Assembly: GCA_942492825.1 (NCBI GenBank)
Contig: OW818635.1
Coordinates: 1,178,001-1,242,000 of the forward strand
Length of the DNA: 64,000 bases
DNA from: GWE2-51-13 sp942492825
GTDB taxonomy: Bacteria > Bacillota_I > Bacilli_A > Erysipelotrichales > Erysipelotrichaceae
Direction: 5' to 3'
Shown: positions 58,471-64,000 of the stretch, in pieces
Position numbering within the stretch: the stretch's first letter is position 1
How the letters are laid out: every line of letters begins with the position of its first letter
The notes under the pieces: model-generated
Told to the model about the DNA's origin: nothing
What the model saw: only the letters and a program-made list of their open reading frames with translations
The model's database searches: none
Translations under genes and position numbers: made by a program

Positions 58471-59298
58471 CTAGTACCCCAACGATTGAGCGCTATGATT
58501 AACCACGTAGTCTTTGTTTCTTAATTTGAAGAACCAGAATACGAAATAGATACTATGTAATACCAAATTTAGCGCACCCCAAGCGTAAAGAAAGGTCTCA
58601 TTGTACCATGCGGTCGAGTCCATGATCGGCGTGAAGATGTCGTAACATCCACGAATGAGAAGATGGACTGCCAAGGTGTAGACTCTCCCCATGAGCCACA
58701 GATCCGTCCGTTTTTTGACATACATCCAAATTTCCGGAACGATCAGAATGCATAGACTGGATGCGAAGTAGCTTATGTTTTCCGCATACACGAACGCGGC
58801 GTTCCAAGTGACATAAAGCAAGCACCATGCCAAGGGTAGATCCGCGATCAATTCCGCAAACGAGTTCTTAGTGTCGTTATTACCGATTCGCCAATGTTTC
58901 GTCGGTAACGGAATGGTGATACAAAGCAGGATCCCAGAGATTGAATTGAAGTAGTTACCCAGCGTATAATCCTTCAGCGATGCTTCGACGATGTTCAAAA
59001 TCAGCACGGAGTACAAGATCCACATCGGCCATTTCTTCCGTAAGTTGGCTAGAACATTGGTGTGATTGCCATCGTTGGCGATACGTACATACGTCAGAAA
59101 CAACAAAGGGATCAAAATACTGATGGTCTTGGCCCAACGAAACCAAGAACTAAGATTGATAAACCATAATGGGAACGTCAGTAGCGCAATGATCGAGAAC
59201 CACTTATAGAAACCTTGCTTTTCCCGTGTGTATTCCAAGAACAAAAATAGAAACAACATATAAACAGCCATGGATACGAAGATACTTAGATTTGACAT
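58471..59298 (-). CDS. DUF5692-type multi-pass membrane protein (copy 2)
   Basis: 275 aa, seven to eight membrane segments. Paralog of the gene at 54735: ILNIVEASLKDYTLGNYFNSISGILL and LAWCLLYVTWNAAFVYAEN match the other copy in order and spacing. RBS TAGGAGG. It is the first gene of the operon with the large oxidoreductase (92 bases downstream) and copy 1. Divergent to the AraC gene. Confidence 0.78.
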   Translation of the reverse strand: MSNLSIFVSMAVYMLFLFLFLEYTREKQGFYKWFSIIALLTFPLWFINLSSWFRWAKTISILIPLLFLTYVRIANDGNHTNVLANLRKKWPMWILYSVLILNIVEASLKDYTLGNYFNSISGILLCITIPLPTKHWRIGNNDTKNSFAELIADLPLAWCLLYVTWNAAFVYAENISYFASSLCILIVPEIWMYVKKRTDLWLMGRVYTLAVHLLIRGCYDIFTPIMDSTAWYNETFLYAWGALNLVLHSIYFVFWFFKLRNKDYVVNHSAQSLGY

Positions 59299-59332
59299 GA
59301 CTTCCTCCTATTTCGTGATACAGTTCACAATC

Positions 59333-59368
59333 ATCTTACCGATTTGTCCATTCCATAACAAGTTGTTG
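59333..59368 (-). promoter_or_regulatory. Promoter of the DUF5692/oxidoreductase operon with dyad
   Basis: Minus strand TTGTTA (59356-59361), 17-base spacer, TAAGAT (59333-59338). A dyad AACAA-G-TTGTT (59358-59368) overlaps the -35, a candidate regulator site. Confidence 0.6.
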
Positions 59369-59390
59369 GAGCTCTATCTATGCAGCAACA

Positions 59391-59419
59391 TTGTCATACT
59401 TTTGAATTTGTGATATGTT
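59391..59419 (+). promoter_or_regulatory. Promoter of the AraC-type regulator
   Basis: TTGTCA (59391-59396), 17-base spacer, TATGTT (59414-59419). Confidence 0.6.
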
Positions 59420-59435
59420 TAACGAGGGTAAATCT

Positions 59436-60425
59436 ATGATTCAAACCTGCATTGACGAGTTGGAGGCATTTGACCTTCCGTTTCAAACCATCATCAGTAC
59501 ATTCGTTCAACACGAAAATGAACTCCATGAAGAAATGGAGTTCATTTGGGTGATCGAAGGAAGAGTCGAGATCGAATGTGAGAAAAAATCTTTCGAATTG
59601 ACTTCGAATACGGTGTTTATGATCTATATGAAACAACGCCATTCGGTTTTTTCGAGTCCGGATTCGTTAATGATTACCTTTCGATTAAAGAAAGACTATC
59701 TTGTCGAGCATCGTCTGAATTTTGACAAGATTCCATTTCGAAACCGGGTGTTTACCTTTGAAGAACTGGCTGAGAAATATCATGCGGTCCCGTTGATTCT
59801 ATCGCAGATCATTCTTTTGTTGAGCCAACCTAACCCATCTCCGAACATCCGATACAAGATCATTGGCTACTACAACATGTACATTTATGATCTTTATAGC
59901 GTACGGCTGAAGGAAAGGTATCTCGACATTCGAAAGAAAAACTATGACGCGTATCTTCTGCGTTTCCATACCCTTCTTGAATACATCAACCAACACTATC
60001 AAGAACCCATCACTCTACGTAACCTGTCAATTCTGGTCGGGCTCAGCACATTTCGGATTTCTCATTTTCTGCGTGAACAACTCGGGATTTCTTTCAACGA
60101 ATACCTTCAAACCCTTCGATTTGAACACGCGTTACGTGAACTGAAGCATTCAAATTTATCGATTTCTGAAATCGTTTTGAAATGCGGTTTTAGCGACGCG
60201 AAATATCTCAATGCGCTCATGAAGGAAAAATTTCATATCACCGCATTAAAGTATCGATCCATCATGAGGGGCAACGAAACACCTCGGTTCAATGTCTCCA
60301 ATGAACCGAACCTTGTCAATGAGCTTTATCGCCGTCTACATCAAATCGATCGAGGTATCCATATGCATGATGCCTTTGGGATCAAGAATTCAAGCGCTTC
60401 ATTCACAGACAACGTAGAATCTTGA
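59436..60425 (+). CDS. AraC family transcriptional regulator with cupin domain
   Basis: 329 aa from ATG 59436 (GAGGGT six bases upstream). The N-terminus is a cupin-like sensor (HEEMEFIWVIEGRVEIEC). The C-terminal double HTH is clear: ITLRNLSILVGLSTFRISHFLREQLGISFNEYLQTLRFEHAL and LSISEIVLKCGFSDAKYLNALMKEKFHITALKYR. It is divergent from the DUF5692/oxidoreductase operon and is its likely regulator. The last 50 residues after the HTH are an unusual tail and overlap a possible minus-strand gene. Confidence 0.92.
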   Translation: MIQTCIDELEAFDLPFQTIISTFVQHENELHEEMEFIWVIEGRVEIECEKKSFELTSNTVFMIYMKQRHSVFSSPDSLMITFRLKKDYLVEHRLNFDKIPFRNRVFTFEELAEKYHAVPLILSQIILLLSQPNPSPNIRYKIIGYYNMYIYDLYSVRLKERYLDIRKKNYDAYLLRFHTLLEYINQHYQEPITLRNLSILVGLSTFRISHFLREQLGISFNEYLQTLRFEHALRELKHSNLSISEIVLKCGFSDAKYLNALMKEKFHITALKYRSIMRGNETPRFNVSNEPNLVNELYRRLHQIDRGIHMHDAFGIKNSSASFTDNVES

Positions 60426-60544
60426 GTCAATACTTTTCGATTTTTTCGCAGTCGAGGATTATAGGTCGCTTCATAAATCTGATGACATTCATCGATTTCC
60501 CTATCTTCTTCTTTCGCGAGGTGATTTATTGAATCTTTTCGCAT
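60341..60544 (-). CDS. Possible small protein overlapping the AraC 3' end
   Basis: 67 aa, charged: it starts MRKDSINHLAKEEDREIDEC. GGGAG lies five bases before ATG 60544, and codon use resembles real genes here. It overlaps the AraC gene tail to tail by 85 bases and no clear promoter was found. No family recognised; it may be a chance frame. Confidence 0.35.
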   Translation of the reverse strand: MRKDSINHLAKEEDREIDECHQIYEATYNPRLRKNRKVLTQDSTLSVNEALEFLIPKASCIWIPRSI

Positions 60545-60669
60545 AAAGACTCCCGCAAATTCTAAGCTTATATCGAAAATGATATTCAACTCACTGAATC
60601 AATCATCATGAACTACGTTATTATTAATACATCGATCCATACGATCGACATCGAACTAAGGAGAATTAA

Positions 60670-61047
60670 ATGATTGACTTTAAAAACGGAACGCTAATCA
60701 AGCTTAAACCACTTCTGGCCAATGAATTACTGAACGATGTATCGATTTTTCTAATTGAAGGTGAATATCTTGTGGCATCTTTTCAAGCAATCCGTGATAA
60801 AGTTGTCTTCACGAATAAACGAATCATCTCAATCAATGTGCAAGGTTTGACCGGTAAAAAAGTCGACTATACCTCTCTCCCTTATTCTAAAGTCCAAGCT
60901 TTTTCAGTCGAGACCTCTGGCGTGTTCGACCTTGACTGTGAAATCGAACTCATGTTCTCGGGTGTAACGGGGTTGGTTCGATTTGAGATTAAAGGCAACT
61001 TTGACATCAAAGGATTCAATCGTGTTTTAAGCGAGCATATACTTTAG
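60670..61047 (+). CDS. Small bacterial PH-domain protein
   Basis: 125 aa soluble protein covering one bacterial PH domain: DKVVFTNKRIISINVQGLTGKKVDYTSLPYSKVQAFSVETSG, then LMFSGVTGLVRFEIKG. Similar in layout to the YvbH/bPH-type proteins of Bacillota. RBS AAGGAG. Monocistronic. No ligand is known for the family. Confidence 0.85.
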   Translation: MIDFKNGTLIKLKPLLANELLNDVSIFLIEGEYLVASFQAIRDKVVFTNKRIISINVQGLTGKKVDYTSLPYSKVQAFSVETSGVFDLDCEIELMFSGVTGLVRFEIKGNFDIKGFNRVLSEHIL

Positions 61048-61223
61048 AAGATATTGAATATTCGAATCATTTTTTCAGCGAAACATTCGATTCGAGTCTA
61101 AAATCTACGTTAAATTCATCGGTTAACTTACCTCTGCACTTTAAATCGCAGGTTTTTGCATGTGTTCAGGATTGAGAATACCCAAACAGTTCTTAGATTT
61201 CGGAACAAATATGTAAAAAATGA

Positions 61224-61260
61224 TTGCACACCCTAGATACTCTATGTATTATAAGCATAG
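61224..61260 (+). promoter_or_regulatory. Promoter and possible operator of the second PadR operon
   Basis: TTGCAC (61224-61229), 17-base spacer, TATTAT (61247-61252). Inverted repeat CTATG (61242-61246) / CATAG (61256-61260) spans the -10. The start site falls at the AGGAGG, giving a leader of only about 15 bases. Confidence 0.7.
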
Positions 61261-61273
61261 GAGGTCTATGTAC

Positions 61274-61615
61274 ATGGATAAGAACTTTATGAGCAGTAGT
61301 TCGAATTTGCTAATATTGAGTTTAGTGAGTCGAAAAGACATGTACGGTTACGAAATCATCAAGGAGTTGGAGATATTGTCAGATAAGTCGTTTCAGTTAA
61401 AAGAAGGTACCTTGTACCCGATTCTTCATAAACTTGAAAATATGAAGTGGGTCAAATCCTATTTGTCACAGTCCGATACCGGTTCAAAACGAAAATACTA
61501 TCAAATCACGAACCTAGGCATAAAACAATTGGCGGAAGAGAAAGCAAATTGGGAAGAATATATGTCTTCAGTACTCAAGATCGTGAATGGTCAGAAATAT
61601 GTCTGCTTCGACTGA
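61274..61615 (+). CDS. PadR family transcriptional regulator (second copy)
   Basis: 113 aa from ATG 61274 with AGGAGG nine bases upstream; an ATG two codons earlier is too close to it. SSNLLILSLVSRKDMYGYEIIKEL, then LKEGTLYPILHKLENMKWV and the wing GSKRKYYQIT are the PadR winged helix. It heads an operon with a HAAS-domain protein and an exported protein, mirroring the operon at 2.4-4.3 kb. Confidence 0.93.
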   Translation: MDKNFMSSSSNLLILSLVSRKDMYGYEIIKELEILSDKSFQLKEGTLYPILHKLENMKWVKSYLSQSDTGSKRKYYQITNLGIKQLAEEKANWEEYMSSVLKIVNGQKYVCFD

Positions 61616-62348
61616 AGAAGAGTTTATTTCAAGTGTTATTCGTCAGATTCGCTTTCCCTTTGATCGAAAGATCATTGCGATCGAACTAAGCGATCACTTG
61701 AGTGAATTGGAGTCTTCCTTTATCGATGCGTCATTCGACCCGATGACTGCCAAGATGCGAGCCATACAGGAAATGGGCGATCCCGAAGTAATCGGTTATG
61801 AACTCAATAAAGTTCATAAGCCGATATGGGGTTGGTTATGGATTGTCTCCAAGACTTTATGCATTTCGCTCGCTTTCATTTTGACCTGGACTTGTCTTCA
61901 TACTACTTGGAATAAATGGCAAGTCTCGAAGTTTGTTGATCTTCGAAAAGTCCCTGCGCAAGCCATCTTTGAAGGGCTTGGATTAGACTTATCTTCCAAT
62001 CAAATTATCAAAGATCTTCCGATCTATCATGAAGTTTCCATAGATCAAGACACCTTGGTTTTCACACGTATTCTACTCGACTCTCAAGGTACGTTAGTCA
62101 TTCTTTATCAAGATATGAAACCCTTCCACCTATTGGCACCTCAATCTGACCCTTATCCTCTACGCGAGTTTTCCACCATAATTCTCCCTGACGGTCAAAT
62201 TAGATCCTTTCAGCAAACCGGTTTTCCAGTCTACAAGAGGAATCGCGTATTGATTGCACACGACATTCCTACCGATGCAGGCTATTTTCACTTTAACTTT
62301 TCTGGCTATACGAATCGTTTTTCGGAAAAATTCAAAATGGGGAACTGA
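61599..62348 (+). CDS. HAAS-domain protein with membrane anchor
   Basis: 249 aa if started at ATG 61599, inside the PadR gene (an ATG at 61587 is also in frame; neither has a strong RBS, so translation is probably coupled). Residues about 5-75 are the HAAS domain (AIELSDHLSELESSFID, MTAKMRAIQEMGDPEVIG). One membrane segment (VSKTLCISLAFILTWTCL) leads to an exported domain of about 140 residues that I do not recognise. Likely senses or signals at the envelope with PadR. Confidence 0.78.
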   Translation: MSASTEEEFISSVIRQIRFPFDRKIIAIELSDHLSELESSFIDASFDPMTAKMRAIQEMGDPEVIGYELNKVHKPIWGWLWIVSKTLCISLAFILTWTCLHTTWNKWQVSKFVDLRKVPAQAIFEGLGLDLSSNQIIKDLPIYHEVSIDQDTLVFTRILLDSQGTLVILYQDMKPFHLLAPQSDPYPLREFSTIILPDGQIRSFQQTGFPVYKRNRVLIAHDIPTDAGYFHFNFSGYTNRFSEKFKMGN

Positions 62349-62349
62349 T

Positions 62350-63594
62350 ATGCGGAAAACAAAAATCTTGTTATATTCATCATTAGGGATCGTCATCCTT
62401 CTCTTCATCGGTTATCTCGATGGATTGCGTCTTTCTTTAGTAACGATCAATAACGAACTCGATCAAAAAGAACATTTCGGTCATCCCGAAATCATCGATA
62501 CGGAGATCATCGATGACGTGGCAACAGTCATCGTTCGAAATGATACTTGGATACAATGTCGAATCATGGATCGAAAATACGGATTCTTATGGAAAGCAAG
62601 AAACGAGCAGTATTTACCATTCAATACTCAAGGTTCGTTTCTTCCAATGTCGTTGGATAGTTTCGCCGCTTCGTACAAGGAAGCATGTCAAGGGTCCAAG
62701 GACTCGATAGAACCATCGGCGATTTTCACCGAGGTCGCCGAACTGATGGAACCATATCTTGGTAATGAAGGAAAAATCAGATTCCATAAAATCAATCTGA
62801 TGAAGATCGAATCAGACAAAGCACACATCGTCGCAATGATTCAGTTCGAAACACCTAAATACTCCGTATCCGCTCACTACGAAATCAACTTTAAATATGC
62901 AAATGGATGGGTCCATACTTACTCAGATCTTTATGTGGATACACTTGCTGTGACTTCCCCTGTTACTGTGGATGAGTTTTGGAGTTGGTATCATTCTACG
63001 CATATCGAAGATATGGATCTCATTATGAGGCAATTCAAAAAATCTTCAACTATCATGACGCAATCCATCCATCTTGAGAGGGGTGAAATGGTGTTTACGG
63101 TCATTACGACGAGTGAAACTTCAATATGGACAGGAGTACAAACTCAAAAAGTCCTCGCGAAGTATGATCTTGATCGTGGATGGACATTTCAGATAATGGA
63201 AGATACACTTGTTGAAACGCTTGATTGGTCCGGAATATGGAAAGTAGATTTGTATGAACCAGGGAATGACGGACCCTCCATTTATAACTCGACAATAAAC
63301 AATATTGACATACGTGGGGGAATCTCGTTTTCCACAACCAACTCCGATTTTTCGATTCTTTCCAATACGATGACAATTCGTTTTCGTTTGAATGGGAAGG
63401 ATTATATTGAATCCCCTTTGTTTCAAATGGAAGACAAACTGTACAAAGAACTTTTTATCGATCTTACTGACAATAAACTAAATCGGCTCTACTTTGAATT
63501 TCGCTTCTTTGATTATAATGAGTTGAAGGAATATAAAACCGCACTTTATATTCACAACGACTCGGTATGGGGAACACCCCATAAAGTTGAATAA
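62350..63594 (+). CDS. Exported membrane-anchored protein, function unknown
   Basis: 414 aa from ATG 62350, one base after the HAAS stop. An N-terminal membrane segment (ILLYSSLGIVILLFIGYL) exposes a large beta-rich domain outside. No cysteine lipobox and no motif I recognise. It is the third gene of the PadR operon, in the position the DUF4097 protein has in the other operon, but the two show no obvious sequence likeness. Confidence 0.75.
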   Translation: MRKTKILLYSSLGIVILLFIGYLDGLRLSLVTINNELDQKEHFGHPEIIDTEIIDDVATVIVRNDTWIQCRIMDRKYGFLWKARNEQYLPFNTQGSFLPMSLDSFAASYKEACQGSKDSIEPSAIFTEVAELMEPYLGNEGKIRFHKINLMKIESDKAHIVAMIQFETPKYSVSAHYEINFKYANGWVHTYSDLYVDTLAVTSPVTVDEFWSWYHSTHIEDMDLIMRQFKKSSTIMTQSIHLERGEMVFTVITTSETSIWTGVQTQKVLAKYDLDRGWTFQIMEDTLVETLDWSGIWKVDLYEPGNDGPSIYNSTINNIDIRGGISFSTTNSDFSILSNTMTIRFRLNGKDYIESPLFQMEDKLYKELFIDLTDNKLNRLYFEFRFFDYNELKEYKTALYIHNDSVWGTPHKVE

Positions 63595-63660
63595 TCGAGA
63601 CGTCAAATGTAACCTATTCATTCAACAGAAACCTAGATGAACTGTTCATAGATCCAATAG

Positions 63661-63684
63661 AAAAGGTCGAATTCGACCTTTTTC
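63661..63684. terminator. Bidirectional terminator
   Basis: AAAAGGTCGAATTCGACCTTTTT, an AT-flanked palindrome with T run, between the exported-protein gene and the convergent flavoprotein gene. Confidence 0.8.
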
Positions 63685-63712
63685 TTCGATTCTGAATGTC
63701 AACAAAGTCAAT

Positions 63713-64000
63713 TTATTTCTCGCAAAGAACTTTCGCAATCTCGACAGCCTTCAAAAAGTCTTCTTCACCCGGATTCCAATTGCATTTGATTTCCGGTTCG
63801 ATCACGAAGAATCCCGCATGGGTGAGTCGTTCACGTAGATCTTTCGTTGCCTCGCCACTCCAACCATAACAACCGAATACGGCTGCGTGTTTGTTTTTGA
63901 ACTTCAGCTCTTTCAGGAAATCCAACCAACCCCCGACCGAAGACATCAAGCTTTGCCCGACCGTCGGTGATCCGACCACGATCGCTTTCGACTTGAAGAT
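63713..64000 (-). CDS. Flavodiiron-type A flavoprotein, C-terminal flavodoxin domain (cut by window edge)
   Basis: The last 95 residues of a longer gene whose 5' part is beyond the window. KAIVVGSPTVGQSLMSSVGGWLDFLKELKFKNKHAAVFGCYGWSGEATKDLRERL is the FMN-binding flavodoxin region of FprA/NorV-like flavodiiron proteins, which reduce O2 or NO to protect anaerobes. The di-iron beta-lactamase-like domain would lie upstream. A lone flavodoxin-like protein is the alternative. The frame is open to the edge. Confidence 0.8.
   Translation of the reverse strand: MFKSKAIVVGSPTVGQSLMSSVGGWLDFLKELKFKNKHAAVFGCYGWSGEATKDLRERLTHAGFFVIEPEIKCNWNPGEEDFLKAVEIAKVLCEK

Noticed and set aside
59394..59642. 82-codon minus-strand frame opposite the AraC gene
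   Set aside because: Fully inside the AraC 5' region, no ribosome binding site; shadow frame.
1..64000. Mycoplasma genetic code (TGA as Trp)
   Set aside because: Many full-length genes end at TGA where their families end, for example the amylosucrase, AMP-ligase and PLDc_N genes.
1..64000. CRISPR arrays, insertion sequences, prophage or integron
   Set aside because: No regularly spaced repeats, transposase, integrase, recombinase or phage structural genes seen on either strand.

Overview
The window looks like chromosome from a Gram-positive bacterium of the Bacillota, probably on the Erysipelotrichia / Mollicutes-related side. The basis is a glmS ribozyme, CcpA-type cre sites, DegV, PadR and DeoR families, a class D sortase with an LPxTA substrate, strong AGGAGG ribosome binding sites and sigma-A promoters with 17-base spacers. 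TGA is used as a stop throughout, so the Mycoplasma code is excluded, and the sortase argues for a walled cell. GC content is in the mid-40s by eye, with AT-rich patches near 48.3-48.7 kb and 52.1-52.3 kb. I saw no transposase, integrase, phage gene, rRNA or CRISPR array. The species assignment is inference only.

Layout. 1-4.3 kb: an ABC-2 exporter, a lipoprotein and a PadR/HAAS/DUF4097 envelope operon. 4.4-7.2 kb: sucrose use (amylosucrase and fructokinase). 7.4-7.65 kb: three tRNAs. 7.8-9.8 kb: glmS under a glmS ribozyme. 9.9-12.2 kb: an unusual two-gene cassette (degenerate E2-type acyltransferase and AMP-forming ligase). 12.2-19.1 kb: housekeeping and regulatory genes, including a ThiF-like E1, TetR-DegV-NlpC-like operon, Fe-S aldo/keto reductase and luxS with homocysteine methyltransferase. 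19.3-23.1 kb: DhaK/L/M with TpiA-like and RpiB-like isomerases, best read as a tetrulose (erythrulose) route. 24.1-27.9 kb: an XRE-controlled ABC exporter. 28.5-34.2 kb: a DeoR regulator and the glycerol operon glpK-glpA-like-FAD oxidoreductase-DUF1667. 36.8-45.5 kb: one 8.7-kb gene for a cyclic beta-1,2-glucan synthase-like protein.

45.6-53.2 kb is an envelope and stress region: two CsbD proteins, a sortase with its LPNTA ice-binding-like adhesin, three tiny genes, an LEA-like 11-mer repeat protein, an orphan Phd/YefM antitoxin, a PaaX-type regulator and a YggT-like protein. 53.3-60.5 kb holds a possible PD-(D/E)XK protein, an internally duplicated protein and a large Fe-S/FAD oxidoreductase flanked by two paralogous DUF5692 membrane proteins with an AraC regulator. 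60.7-63.6 kb has a PH-domain gene and a second PadR/HAAS operon. The window ends inside a flavodiiron-type flavoprotein gene.

The metabolic genes fit together: sucrose, glycerol and a dihydroxyacetone-like ketose feed glycolysis. cre-like boxes at glpK and dhaK and the nearby DeoR gene suggest carbon-catabolite and local control. Starts were moved to the ATG/GTG/TTG with a proper ribosome binding site where the longest frame began upstream.
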